From Arcobacter sp. CECT 8985 (GTDB taxonomy: Bacteria > Campylobacterota > Campylobacteria > Campylobacterales > Arcobacteraceae): 64,000 nt of DNA. Shown piece after piece: positions 46,877 to 56,195 of the stretch. The notes beneath the pieces were generated by a model. It was not told where the DNA came from, did not search any database, and saw only the letters and a list, made by a program, of their open reading frames with translations. Each line of letters begins with the position of its first letter. Position 1 is the first letter of the stretch. A program made the position numbers and the translations under genes. Location: assembly GCF_004116495.1 (NCBI RefSeq), contig NZ_PDKC01000009.1, positions 1 through 64,000 of the forward strand, written 5' to 3'.

Positions 46877-48670
46877 TTGAATAATTTTGGTATAGATTTA
46901 TGGAGTAATAATAATTTTATTATTGAAAATGGTTTATTAAAATTAAATTATAAAAGTAAACCATCATTACTTTCACTTGTAAAAGAGTTAAGAATTCAAA
47001 ACTACAAAGGACCACTGTTATTTAGATTTCCTCATCTTATAGAAAAACAAATAACTAGACTTTATAATACTTATAATGCTGCAATAAAAGAAAATGATTA
47101 TCATGGAAATTTCAATGCAGTTTTCCCATTAAAAGTAAATCAGTTTCCATCTTTTGTACACCCCTTAATTGAAGCTGGTGAAAAATTTAATTATGGATTA
47201 GAAGCAGGAAGTAAAGCAGAACTTATAATTGCAATGACTTATAATAAAAAAGCTCCAATTACAGTAAATGGATTTAAAGATAAAGAGATGATTCATTTAG
47301 GTTTTATTGCAAAACAAATGGGTCATAATATAACATTGATTATTGAAGGTTTAAATGAACTTGAAACAATAGTTGAAGTAGAAAAAGAGACAAAACTACC
47401 TTGTCCAAATATTGGTTTAAGAGTAAGACTATTTAATAGTGGAAGTGGTGCATGGGCAAAATCAGGGGGAATTGATTCTAAATTTGGATTAAGTTCAACT
47501 GAAATTTTAGAAGCTTATGAAGTTTTAGAAAAAAACAATCTTTATGATTGCTTAACAATGATTCATTTTCATATTGGTTCATCTATGAATACAATAAAGC
47601 CATTAAAAAATGCTTTAAAAGAGTCTGGACATATATATGCAGAGTTAAAAAATCTAGGAGCAAAAAATCTTAGTTCAATTAATATTGGTGGTGGATTAGG
47701 AGTTGAATACTCACAATATAAAAGAACTATAAACTACTCACTACAAGAATTTGCTAGTGATGTTGTTTTTACTCTTAAAAATATTGCTAAACAAAAAAAT
47801 GTTGAAGAGCCAAATATTTTTACAGAATCTGGAAGATTTATCTCTGCATCTAGTGCTGTATTAATTGCTCCTGTATTGGAACTATTTTCAGCAGAATATG
47901 AAGCAGGACATCTAAGACTAAAAGATTTAAATCCTCCATTAATTGAAGAACTAAATGAACTATTTCAAGATATGAAAAAGAAAAATGCATTAGAATATAT
48001 GCATGATAGTATTGATCACTTAGAGTCTTTACTAAAGCTTTTTGATTTAGGGTATATTGATTTAGAAGATAGATCAAATGCTGAAATTTTAACAAACCTA
48101 ATAATAAAAAAAGCGATTTCATTTTTAGAAATAGATGATTATGATGAGTTAAAAAGAATTGATAACAAAATTCAAGAAAAGTATCTTTTAAACTTTTCAA
48201 TATTCCAATCACTTCCAGATTTTTGGGGAATTAATCAAGAATTTCCAATTATGCCAATTACACATCTTGACAAAAACCCTACAAGAAGTGCGGCAATTTG
48301 GGATATAACATGTGATAGTGATGGAGAAATGGAATTTAATCCTAAAAAACCTCTATATTTACATGATGTAAATTTAGATGAAGAAGAGTACTTTATTGGA
48401 TTTTTTCAAGTTGGAGCATATCAAGATGTATTAGGAATGAAACACAATCTATTTTCTCATCCAACAGAAGTAAATGTTACTTTTGAAGGTGAAGATGTAA
48501 AACTTGAGCAAATAGTTGAGTCTCAAAAAATTATCGATATTTTAGATGATATTGATTATGATATAAATGAAATTAAATCAATTTTGAATAGTAAAGTAAA
48601 TAAAGATATATATTTAATATTAGAAAAATATTTAAATGATAATTCATATTTAAAAACAACTTGGAGTTAA
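46877..48670 (+). CDS. speA: Biosynthetic arginine decarboxylase SpeA
   Basis: 597 residues, PLP-dependent. Converts arginine to agmatine, the entry to polyamine synthesis. The PLP lysine lies in F-P-L-K-V-N-Q; H-F-H-I-G-S, N-I-G-G-G-L-G-V-E-Y and E-S-G-R are family motifs. The start is TTG, with GAGGA ten bases upstream. Slightly shorter than the E. coli enzyme but with all domains. Confidence 0.95.
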   Translation: MNNFGIDLWSNNNFIIENGLLKLNYKSKPSLLSLVKELRIQNYKGPLLFRFPHLIEKQITRLYNTYNAAIKENDYHGNFNAVFPLKVNQFPSFVHPLIEAGEKFNYGLEAGSKAELIIAMTYNKKAPITVNGFKDKEMIHLGFIAKQMGHNITLIIEGLNELETIVEVEKETKLPCPNIGLRVRLFNSGSGAWAKSGGIDSKFGLSSTEILEAYEVLEKNNLYDCLTMIHFHIGSSMNTIKPLKNALKESGHIYAELKNLGAKNLSSINIGGGLGVEYSQYKRTINYSLQEFASDVVFTLKNIAKQKNVEEPNIFTESGRFISASSAVLIAPVLELFSAEYEAGHLRLKDLNPPLIEELNELFQDMKKKNALEYMHDSIDHLESLLKLFDLGYIDLEDRSNAEILTNLIIKKAISFLEIDDYDELKRIDNKIQEKYLLNFSIFQSLPDFWGINQEFPIMPITHLDKNPTRSAAIWDITCDSDGEMEFNPKKPLYLHDVNLDEEEYFIGFFQVGAYQDVLGMKHNLFSHPTEVNVTFEGEDVKLEQIVESQKIIDILDDIDYDINEIKSILNSKVNKDIYLILEKYLNDNSYLKTTWS

Positions 48671-48671
48671 T

Positions 48672-49409
48672 ATGACAGAAAAAAATAAAGAAGAGTTATC
48701 CCTTTGGCAATTATTAAAAGAGGATTTTTCTGTTCCAAAACAGAATGACCCTGCTTTAAACTCAACTTTAGAACTATTTTTTAATTATCCTGGAGTATGG
48801 GCAATTATAAACTATAGAATTGCAAATACCTTAAGAAAAAAAGGTTTTAAAAGACTATCTAGAATAATTAGTGGGATTTCAACATTTCTTACAAAAACAG
48901 ATATTCACCCAGGATGTACAATAGGAAGAAGAGTATTTATTGATCATGCAATTGGTGTAGTAATTGGAGAAACTGCAATAATTGAAAATGATGTATTAAT
49001 CTATCAAGGGGTAACTTTAGGTGGAGTGTCACTAAATAAAGGAAAACGTCACCCTACAATTAAATCAAATTGTGTAATTGGAAGTGGAGCAAAAGTTCTA
49101 GGCAATATTACTGTAGGTAAAAATTCAAGAATTGGAGCAAACTCTGTTGTTATTTGTGATGTACCAAAAAACTCAACAGCAGTTGGAGTTCCAGCTAAAG
49201 TAATAAAAAGAGATGACCAAAAATGTAAATTATCACATAATGACTTGCCTGATATTAATAAAGAGATGTTTGATTACTTATTAAAAAGAGTTGCCGTACT
49301 AGAAAATGCTATTAAATCATATGATGGGATTGACCTTACAAGTGAAGATAAAGAACTTGAAGATATATATCAAAGATTTATAAAAGCAATGAACTCAATC
49401 AAACAATGA
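48672..49409 (+). CDS. cysE: Serine O-acetyltransferase CysE
   Basis: 245 residues. Makes O-acetylserine for cysteine. The left-handed beta-helix of hexapeptide repeats is clear (I-H-P-G-C-T-I-G-R-R, I-D-H-A-I-G-V-V-I-G-E-T, K-R-H-P-T-I), with the catalytic Asp/His pair D-H. TTGGAG precedes the ATG; the stop overlaps the next start as ATGA. Confidence 0.96.
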   Translation: MTEKNKEELSLWQLLKEDFSVPKQNDPALNSTLELFFNYPGVWAIINYRIANTLRKKGFKRLSRIISGISTFLTKTDIHPGCTIGRRVFIDHAIGVVIGETAIIENDVLIYQGVTLGGVSLNKGKRHPTIKSNCVIGSGAKVLGNITVGKNSRIGANSVVICDVPKNSTAVGVPAKVIKRDDQKCKLSHNDLPDINKEMFDYLLKRVAVLENAIKSYDGIDLTSEDKELEDIYQRFIKAMNSIKQ

Positions 49410-50140
49410 TAGAGCTATCACTTCTAGGAATATTCACAGGATTTGCATCCGGTTTTTTTGGTGTTGGAGGAGGAACAATTCTTGTTCCTTTACTTGTAGT
49501 TTTAAATTTTCAAATGAAAGAAGCAATTGCAATTTCTGTTATGCAGATGGTATTTAGCTCTATTTTTGGAACTTTTTTAAATGTAAGAAAAAGTTTTGAA
49601 ATGCTAAAGGATGGTATATTTATAGGTATTGGTGGAATAATTGGAGGTTCTTTTAATGGAGTTGTTATCTCTAATTTTTCAAATATTACCTTACAATATC
49701 TCTTTGTTTTAATAATTATATTATCAATTCTTAGAATCTTTTTTTCTCCAGCAGAGCCAGTAAAAGAAGTAAAAAAACAAAATAAATTCTTATTAATATT
49801 AATAGGATTTATAATTGGATTAATTTCAATGAGTATTGGTATTGGTGGTTCAGTTATTCTTACTCCCATATTAGTAGGTTTTATGAACTATAGCCTAAAA
49901 AAAGCCACTTCATTAGGACTATTTTTTGTTGTTTTCTCTTCTATATCAGGATTTATTTCGTTAAGTTTACATGGGAAAATGTTATTTTCTCAAGGACTTA
50001 TAGTAGGTGTTTGTTCTTTAATAGGTGTATATTTTGGAATAAAATTAAAAACTATAATAAAAGCAACTTCATATAAAAAATATATACTCTTATTAAATAC
50101 TTCTGTATTGATACTAATGGTAAGTAAAACATTTTTTTAA
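49406..50140 (+). CDS. TauE/SafE-family membrane permease
   Basis: 244 residues, about seven to eight membrane helices, with two related halves each starting G-x-G-G-G-x-x-x-x-P-L-L-V (G-V-G-G-G-T-I-L-V-P and G-I-G-G-S-V-I-L-T-P). This family exports sulfur-containing anions such as sulfite or sulfoacetate. Translational coupling to cysE (ATGA) suggests a link with sulfur metabolism; substrate unproven. Confidence 0.88.
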   Translation: MIELSLLGIFTGFASGFFGVGGGTILVPLLVVLNFQMKEAIAISVMQMVFSSIFGTFLNVRKSFEMLKDGIFIGIGGIIGGSFNGVVISNFSNITLQYLFVLIIILSILRIFFSPAEPVKEVKKQNKFLLILIGFIIGLISMSIGIGGSVILTPILVGFMNYSLKKATSLGLFFVVFSSISGFISLSLHGKMLFSQGLIVGVCSLIGVYFGIKLKTIIKATSYKKYILLLNTSVLILMVSKTFF

Positions 50141-50158
50141 TCTGTTTTACTTTTATTT
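50122..50158 (+). terminator. Hairpin terminator after the TauE/SafE gene
   Basis: A perfect 10-base stem AAGTAAAACA / TGTTTTACTT with an 11-base loop that holds the gene's stop codon, followed by TTATTTT. A second perfect hairpin TTTAACT-GAA-AGTTAAA (50157-50173) follows directly. Confidence 0.75.
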
Positions 50159-50183
50159 TAACTGAAAGTTAAATTCTTTAACT

Positions 50184-50202
50184 TACATATTTCCTATATG
50201 TA
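50184..50202. promoter_or_regulatory. Inverted repeat at the uvrA promoter
   Basis: TACATAT-TTCCT-ATATGTA, a perfect seven-base inverted repeat, 61 bases before the uvrA ATG and just upstream of the likely -10 box (TATAAT, about 50220-50225). It covers the -35 region, a typical repressor position. Confidence 0.5.
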
Positions 50203-50262
50203 GTTTCATCTTTCTTTGGTATAATAAGGGTTTTTAAAATTTAGAAACATAGGTCAATAATA

Positions 50263-53082
50263 ATGAAAGATTCAATAAAAATATATAATGCAAAAGAAAA
50301 TAATTTAAAAAATATTAATTTAGAAATTCCAAAAAATAAACTAATTGTTTTCACTGGATTATCAGGTTCTGGTAAATCTACTTTAGCATTTGATACTCTT
50401 TATGCAGAAGGTCAAAGAAGATACATAGAATCATTATCTGCATATGCAAGACAATTTTTAGATAAGGTTGGAAAACCTGATGTTGAAAGAATAGAAGGAC
50501 TAACTCCTGCTATTGCTATTGACCAAAAAACAACATCTAAAAATCCACGTTCAACAGTTGGTACTATTACTGAAGTTTATGATTATTTAAGACTTTTATA
50601 TGCAAGAGTTGGAAAACAACACTGTCATAAATGTGGGCAACCAATATCTCAAATGAGTTCATCTGATGTAATTGAACAAGTTTTAAATCTTCCACCTGAA
50701 GCAAAAACAATTATTCTTGCACCTTTAATAAATAGAAAAAAAGGTACATTTGCAGATCTTTTTGAAAGTCTTAGATCAAAAGGATATGTAAGAGCTATTA
50801 TTGATGGTGTAATGGTAAGACTTGATGAAGAAGTTGAACTCGAAAAAAATAAAATGCATACAATAAAAGTTGTAATTGATAGAGTTGTAATAAGAGAAGA
50901 AAATAGAGATAGAATTGCACAAGATGTAGAAAAAGGACTTAAAGAAAGTTTTGGAGAGCTTGAAGTTGAGATATTGAACTTTAAAGAACTTGGATGCGAA
51001 AAACACATTCATTACTCAGAACATATGGCATGTTTTGATTGTAAAATATCTTTTGAACCTCTTGAACCACTAAGTTTCTCATTTAACTCTCCTAAAGGTG
51101 CTTGTCCTTCTTGTGATGGATTAGGAATTAGATACTCTTTAGATATGAAAAAAATTATCAATCAAGATTTAAGTTTAAAAGATGGTGCTATTAGAATCAT
51201 ATATGGTTTTAATAAAGGCTACTATTTTAAAATGCTAACTGCATTTTGTGAAGCTGCAAATATTGATATGAATAAAACATTTAATGAATTAGAAGAACAT
51301 GAACAAAAAGCAATTTTACATGGTGGAGTTGAAGAAGCTGTATTTACTTGGAAAAGACATAAACTAAGAAGAAAATGGGAAGGTATTGTAACAATTGCTT
51401 ACAATATGGTAAAAGATGAAAAAGACATGGCTGAATATATGACTGAAAAAGTTTGTGATTCGTGTAATGGTAATAGATTAAAGCCCTCTTCTCAAAGTGT
51501 TTTTGTAGCAAATCAAACAATTTCTAATATTATAAATCTTCCTATAGAAGATGCACATGCTTTTTTCCAAGATAATAAAAACTTCGATTATTTAAGTGAT
51601 CAGTCAAAAATGATTGCTGCACCGATTTTAAAAGAGATAAAAGAAAGAATATTTTTCTTAAATGATGTGGGATTAGGATACATTACATTAGGAAGAGATG
51701 CCAGAACTATCTCAGGAGGTGAAGCTCAAAGAATCAGAGTTGCAAGTCAAATTGGTTCTGGATTAACAGGAGTAATGTATGTATTAGATGAACCTTCAAT
51801 TGGTTTACATGAAAGAGATACTGCTAAACTTATAAAAACACTTAAAGCCTTACAAGAAAAAGGAAATACAGTTATAGTTGTTGAACATGATAAAGAGACT
51901 ATAAAAGAAGCAGATTATATTGTAGATATTGGGCCTAATGCAGGGAAATATGGAGGTGAAATTGTATTTGCAGGAACTATAAAACAAATGTTAAAAGCAA
52001 ATACTTTAACTTCTCAATATGTATCTGGTAAAAAACAAATTTCTTATATTTATAATAGACCTCAAGAGGATTTTATAGGAATAAAAAATGTTAATATAAA
52101 TAATATTAAAAACTTAAGTGTTCAAATTCCTTTGAAAAATCTTGTTTCAATAACAGGAGTTAGTGGAAGTGGTAAGTCTTCACTTATTTTACAAACATTA
52201 TTACCTGTTGCAAAAGAACTTCTAAATCATGCAAAAAGAGTTAAAAAAGTTGATGGAGTAGAAATTACTGGGCTTGAAAATCTAGATAAAGTAATATATC
52301 TTGATCAAAGTCCAATTGGAAGAACACCAAGAAGTAATCCAGCAACATATACAGGATTAATGGATGAGATAAGAGTACTTTTTACTAAAACTAAAGAAGC
52401 AAGTCTTAGAGGTTATAAAGTTGGAAGATTTTCATTTAACGTAAAAGGTGGAAGATGTGAAAAATGCCAAGGTGAAGGTGAAATAAAAATAGAAATGCAC
52501 TTTCTTCCAGATATCATGGTTAAATGTGATGAGTGTGATGGACAAAGATATAATAAACAAACACTTGAAATTCTTTATAGAGGTAAAAATATTGCTGATG
52601 TATTAAATATGAGTGTAGATGAAGCTTTAGAGTTTTTTGCTAAAGTTCCTAAAATTTATGCAAAATTAAAAACTCTTAGCGATGTTGGACTTGGTTATAT
52701 AACTTTAGGACAAAATGCCGTAACATTAAGTGGTGGGGAAGCTCAAAGAATTAAGCTAAGTAAAGAGTTAAGTAAAAAAGATACAGGAAATACTCTTTAT
52801 ATTTTAGATGAACCAACAACAGGACTTCATTTTGCAGATATTGATAGACTTACAAAAGTACTTCATCATTTAGTAGAAATAGGTAATTCTGTACTTGTAA
52901 TTGAACATAACCTTGATATTATTAAAAATTCTGATTGGATTATTGATATTGGTCCTGAAGGTGGAAATAAAGGTGGTAAAGTAATTGCACAAGGAACACC
53001 TGAAGAGTTAGCGAAAAATCACAAAAAAACTAAATCTTATACTGGTTACTATTTAGAAAAAGAATTAAACGAACATAAATAA
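50263..53082 (+). CDS. uvrA: Excinuclease ABC subunit UvrA
   Basis: 939 residues, the DNA-damage recognition ATPase of nucleotide excision repair. Two ABC modules: Walker A G-L-S-G-S-G-K-S-T near residue 32 and G-V-S-G-S-G-K-S-S near 635; two signature S-G-G-E-A-Q-R motifs. The zinc fingers C-H-K-C and C-E-K-C...C-D-E-C are present. Full length, single gene, with its own promoter region and a perfect palindrome downstream. Confidence 0.98.
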   Translation: MKDSIKIYNAKENNLKNINLEIPKNKLIVFTGLSGSGKSTLAFDTLYAEGQRRYIESLSAYARQFLDKVGKPDVERIEGLTPAIAIDQKTTSKNPRSTVGTITEVYDYLRLLYARVGKQHCHKCGQPISQMSSSDVIEQVLNLPPEAKTIILAPLINRKKGTFADLFESLRSKGYVRAIIDGVMVRLDEEVELEKNKMHTIKVVIDRVVIREENRDRIAQDVEKGLKESFGELEVEILNFKELGCEKHIHYSEHMACFDCKISFEPLEPLSFSFNSPKGACPSCDGLGIRYSLDMKKIINQDLSLKDGAIRIIYGFNKGYYFKMLTAFCEAANIDMNKTFNELEEHEQKAILHGGVEEAVFTWKRHKLRRKWEGIVTIAYNMVKDEKDMAEYMTEKVCDSCNGNRLKPSSQSVFVANQTISNIINLPIEDAHAFFQDNKNFDYLSDQSKMIAAPILKEIKERIFFLNDVGLGYITLGRDARTISGGEAQRIRVASQIGSGLTGVMYVLDEPSIGLHERDTAKLIKTLKALQEKGNTVIVVEHDKETIKEADYIVDIGPNAGKYGGEIVFAGTIKQMLKANTLTSQYVSGKKQISYIYNRPQEDFIGIKNVNINNIKNLSVQIPLKNLVSITGVSGSGKSSLILQTLLPVAKELLNHAKRVKKVDGVEITGLENLDKVIYLDQSPIGRTPRSNPATYTGLMDEIRVLFTKTKEASLRGYKVGRFSFNVKGGRCEKCQGEGEIKIEMHFLPDIMVKCDECDGQRYNKQTLEILYRGKNIADVLNMSVDEALEFFAKVPKIYAKLKTLSDVGLGYITLGQNAVTLSGGEAQRIKLSKELSKKDTGNTLYILDEPTTGLHFADIDRLTKVLHHLVEIGNSVLVIEHNLDIIKNSDWIIDIGPEGGNKGGKVIAQGTPEELAKNHKKTKSYTGYYLEKELNEHK

Positions 53083-53111
53083 TATAGTAAAGTATTAAAT
53101 ACTTTACTATA
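53083..53111. terminator. 29-base perfect palindrome after uvrA
   Basis: Two 14-base arms starting TATAGTAAAG around a single central A, beginning directly after the uvrA stop. The next bases (ACTTCATTTT) are only moderately T-rich. Most likely the uvrA terminator; the perfect symmetry would also suit a protein-binding site. Confidence 0.7.
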
Positions 53112-53223
53112 ACTTCATTTTAACTTAAATATATAACTTAATTTAATTTTTTTTGATAATATAAGTTTTTACTAAAATATTCTTTATATAATACAATTAC
53201 AATTATAAAAAAGGAAAATAATT

Positions 53224-54453
53224 ATGTCACAAACTAAAAAGAGCATTCTATCTAATATAGGTGTTCAAATAATTATTGCAATGATAATAGGGGTTATTAT
53301 TGGTCTACTTATGAAAGATCAAGCTTCTATGTTTGCACCACTTGGAACAATTTTTATTCATCTAATAAAAATGCTTGTTGTTCCATTAATCGCTATTTCA
53401 ATTATAAGTGGAGCAGCAAGTATTGGTGGAACAAGTTCTGCTGGTAAAATTGGTGTATCTACATTCGCATTTTTTTTGATAACTTCTGCTTTTGCGGTTG
53501 CACTTGCATTGGCAATGGGAGAATACTTTCAACCAGGTGTTGGAGTTGATTTAACAAGTGTTAAACATATGTTTTCAAATGAGTATGCTGATAAAGGTGG
53601 AGTACCTGGTTTTTTTGAAACAATTACAGGAATTATTCCAACAAATGTATTTCAATCATTAACAGATGCAAATATCTTACAAATTCTATTTTTCTGTCTA
53701 TTTCTAGGAATTGCTATTTCAAAACTTGAAAAAGAAAAAGCTGCTCCATTATTAAATGGATTAAATGCTTTAGTTGAAGCTTTTATTTGGATGATTAATA
53801 TTGTAATGAAATTTGCACCAATTGGGGTATTTGGACTTATGGCAGATGCAATTGGTACATTTGGATTTGATGTATTAAAACTAATTACAAATTTAGTTGT
53901 TGTTTATATGGTAGCTATTTTAATTTTTGGATTTTTGTTCTTCCCAGGTTTAGTAAAAATATTCTCTTCTTTGAGTCCTAGAAAATTTATTAGTGCAATG
54001 AAAAAACCACAAACTGTTGCACTTTCTACTGCTTCATCAATGGGAACTCTTCCTGTTACAATGGAAGTATGTGAAGATGAATTTAATGTTTCAAAAAGTA
54101 CATCAGCTTTTGTTTTACCTTTAGGTGCAACAATCAATATGAGTGGTAATGCAATTTATTATGGACTTGTTGCCATATTTTTTGCACAAGTATTTCATAT
54201 AGACTTAGGATTTGCTGAGTATGGAGCAATTATATTAACAGCAACTATTGGTGCAATTGGACAAGCAGGTGTACCTGGTCCATCTTTCCTAGTAGTTGCT
54301 GTATTGCTAGCTGCAAATATACCAATAGAAGGATTACCTTTATTATTTGCGCTTGACAGAATATTTGATATGACAAGAACAGCATTGAATATTACAGGCG
54401 ATGCCGCTTGTGCTGTAATTGTAGATCAAAAATTCAATACAACAGATAAATAA
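53224..54453 (+). CDS. Dicarboxylate/amino acid:cation symporter (DAACS family)
   Basis: 409 residues, about eight membrane helices plus two re-entrant loops. Family motifs are L-I-K-M-L-V-V-P-L-I, the serine-rich loop T-A-S-S-M-G-T-L-P, P-L-G-A-T-I-N-M-S-G-N-A, and G-Q-A-G-V-P-G-P-S-F. These proteins import glutamate, aspartate or C4-dicarboxylates with Na+ or H+; which one cannot be told here. Preceded by AAAAAGGAAAA. Single-gene unit. Confidence 0.93.
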   Translation: MSQTKKSILSNIGVQIIIAMIIGVIIGLLMKDQASMFAPLGTIFIHLIKMLVVPLIAISIISGAASIGGTSSAGKIGVSTFAFFLITSAFAVALALAMGEYFQPGVGVDLTSVKHMFSNEYADKGGVPGFFETITGIIPTNVFQSLTDANILQILFFCLFLGIAISKLEKEKAAPLLNGLNALVEAFIWMINIVMKFAPIGVFGLMADAIGTFGFDVLKLITNLVVVYMVAILIFGFLFFPGLVKIFSSLSPRKFISAMKKPQTVALSTASSMGTLPVTMEVCEDEFNVSKSTSAFVLPLGATINMSGNAIYYGLVAIFFAQVFHIDLGFAEYGAIILTATIGAIGQAGVPGPSFLVVAVLLAANIPIEGLPLLFALDRIFDMTRTALNITGDAACAVIVDQKFNTTDK

Positions 54454-54467
54454 TTAATTTTAAGCTT

Positions 54468-54833
54468 TTAACTTATAGCTTGATCATGTTCAGCTTTAAG
54501 TAAAAAAGCTTTTAATTTCATCATTTCTTCTGTTGGATATTGATATTCTGAGTCACCTCTTTTTACTTTCACAAAAAAATCTTTTGAGTTACGATTATAC
54601 CCAAAATTAAGATTCGTAAGAGTAAACTCAACAAAATCAGATGTATTTACATCTTTTTTTTCAGATTTTATATTTTTTGATTCGCCTAACTTAGAAAACT
54701 CTTCAGTTGAAATTTTAGTAGACTTTTTATTCTCTATTACTTCTGAAGTAGCATTCAAAGGTTGAACTGTTTGTGCTTTATACATTTGTTCATCTGAATA
54801 AGCATCAAGTTTAGGCATTACACCATATTCCAT
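54468..54833 (-). CDS. Small FlaG-like protein, unknown
   Basis: 121 residues, no signal peptide. The N-terminal two thirds is low-complexity (Lys, Ser, Thr, Glu). The last part (F-F-V-K-V-K-R-G-D-S-E-Y-Q-Y-P-T-E-E-M-M-K-L-K) resembles the end of FlaG-type flagellar proteins (V-K-V, R-Q-I-P-P-E-E-M-L-K-L) but this is a weak match. It has a strong promoter (TTGACA and TATAAT) and AAGGAGG ribosome site, so it is expected to be well expressed. Confidence 0.65.
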   Translation of the reverse strand: MEYGVMPKLDAYSDEQMYKAQTVQPLNATSEVIENKKSTKISTEEFSKLGESKNIKSEKKDVNTSDFVEFTLTNLNFGYNRNSKDFFVKVKRGDSEYQYPTEEMMKLKAFLLKAEHDQAIS

Positions 54834-54872
54834 AACAACCTCCTTTTTTAGAGTACTTCAATCACTTATCTA

Positions 54873-54902
54873 ATTATATAAAATTTTTATATTTTTTGTC
54901 AA
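54873..54902 (-). promoter_or_regulatory. Strong promoter of the FlaG-like gene
   Basis: On the minus strand: consensus -35 TTGACA (54902-54897) and consensus -10 TATAAT (54878-54873) with an 18-base spacer, 40 bases before the ATG. Confidence 0.75.
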
Positions 54903-54987
54903 ATATTTAATTTTTAAAGTTTAATTATGATAATATTCAGTGTATTTTATTCAAAATATCAACTTTATAATTCTTAAGGAGTAATTA

Positions 54988-55047
54988 TTGGAAGATAGTT
55001 CCCAGAGGTGCATTTTATTTACAGGTAACAAAAAATGGAAATATTAA
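54988..55047 (+). CDS. Candidate 19-residue leader peptide upstream of the CNNM gene
   Basis: A short reading frame: TTG at 54988, preceded by AAGGAG at a spacing of seven, then 19 sense codons in all and TAA at 55045-55047. The peptide reads M-E-D-S-S-Q-R-C-I-L and continues F-T-G-N-K-K-W-K-Y. It overlaps the first 13 bases of the CNNM gene in another frame. The ribosome site is stronger than that of the CNNM gene (AGG, nine bases away), which suggests translational coupling or attenuation. Evidence is positional only; codons are few. Confidence 0.45.
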   Translation: MEDSSQRCILFTGNKKWKY

Positions 55048-56081
55048 TCCTTCTATTTTTTCTTGTAATTGGTACATCATTTTTATGTTCTGTTTTAGAA
55101 TCAATAGTTCTATCAACTACAATTTCATATATTTCAGTAATGGAAGAGAAGAGTCCAACTACAGGAAAATTACTAAAAAAATTAAAATCAGATATTGACG
55201 TTTCTATTTCCTCAATTTTAATAATTAATACAATTGCAAACACACTTGGGGCAACTGCAATTGGGGTTCAAGCACAAAATGTGTTTGAAGGACATAGTCA
55301 ATTAGTAATGTTAATTTCAATTATTCTAACTTTTATGATTCTGTTTTTTGCAGAAATTATACCAAAAACTATTGGTGCAGTTTATTGGAAAGAGTTAGCT
55401 CCAATTGCAGCGAGGTTAATAAATATATTTGTATTTATTACATATCCTATTATATTAATTACACAATTTGTTACAAAAAAAATTTCAAAAAATTCTACAA
55501 GTTGTGATTCCTTTTCACGAGAAGAGTTAATACACTCTACTTTACTGAGTGAAGAAGAAGGAGTAATTGGAGATTTAGAATCAGATATTATAGAAAATAC
55601 ATTATCATTAAATGCTATAAAAATTAAAGATATTTTAACACCTCGTTCTGTTGTTTATGCAGTACAAAAAGATACTTTAATTAAAGATATTTTAGAAGAT
55701 AAAAGAACTTATAAATTTTCAAGAGTTCCAGTTTATGATGACTCAATTGATAATATTATAGGTGTTGTATTAACTAAAAAACTATTTAAGCAAGCAATTA
55801 AAGATAAAAATGTGCCTATTGAAAATATTATGACTTCAGTGTTTACACTAAATGAAAATATTCCAGTAGGAAAAGCATTAAATAAATTTATACAAAAAAA
55901 AGAACATATGTTTATTGTTCTTGATAATTATGATCAAACTGAAGGATTAGTTACTTTAGAAGATTGTATTGAAACACTATTAGGCTTAGAGATCATGGAT
56001 GAACTTGATACAACAGCAGATATGAGAAGACTTGCATTAAATAAAATGAAAGCAAAAAGAAAAGAAAAAGAAGATAAATAA
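55035..56081 (+). CDS. CNNM/CBS-domain membrane protein (HlyC/CorC-like)
   Basis: 348 residues. N-terminal CNNM domain of about four helices (residues 1-170) with F-F-A-E-I-I-P-K-T and A-N-T-L-G-A-T-A, then a pair of CBS domains (about 195-320: I-L-T-P-R-S-V-V-Y and L-E-D-C-I-E-T-L-L-G). It lacks the C-terminal CorC/HlyC domain of longer members. Proteins of this class are linked to Mg2+/Co2+ efflux; a haemolysin name is historical. It has an intrinsic terminator. Confidence 0.88.
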   Translation: MEILILLFFLVIGTSFLCSVLESIVLSTTISYISVMEEKSPTTGKLLKKLKSDIDVSISSILIINTIANTLGATAIGVQAQNVFEGHSQLVMLISIILTFMILFFAEIIPKTIGAVYWKELAPIAARLINIFVFITYPIILITQFVTKKISKNSTSCDSFSREELIHSTLLSEEEGVIGDLESDIIENTLSLNAIKIKDILTPRSVVYAVQKDTLIKDILEDKRTYKFSRVPVYDDSIDNIIGVVLTKKLFKQAIKDKNVPIENIMTSVFTLNENIPVGKALNKFIQKKEHMFIVLDNYDQTEGLVTLEDCIETLLGLEIMDELDTTADMRRLALNKMKAKRKEKEDK

Positions 56082-56097
56082 AGAGTTATCTCTTTAT
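56078..56097 (+). terminator. Terminator of the CNNM gene
   Basis: An eight-base stem ATAAAGAG / CTCTTTAT with a four-base loop, overlapping the stop codon, followed by CTTTTC. Moderately strong. Confidence 0.7.
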
Positions 56098-56195
56098 CTT
56101 TTCTAATCTACAAAATAACTTAAAAACTACCCTACTTTAAATTTCATATAAGCTATTAATCTTTTATAGTTATAATAAAAATAAAAAGGCATTTT

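Noticed and set aside
54988-55034. The CNNM leader as a known metal or lysine riboswitch.
   Set aside because: Only about 50 bases are available and no conserved riboswitch core is visible; a leader reading frame explains the region better.
55035-56081. CNNM/CBS protein as a haemolysin.
   Set aside because: The haemolysin label is historical; the visible domains are CNNM and CBS, which point to ion transport.
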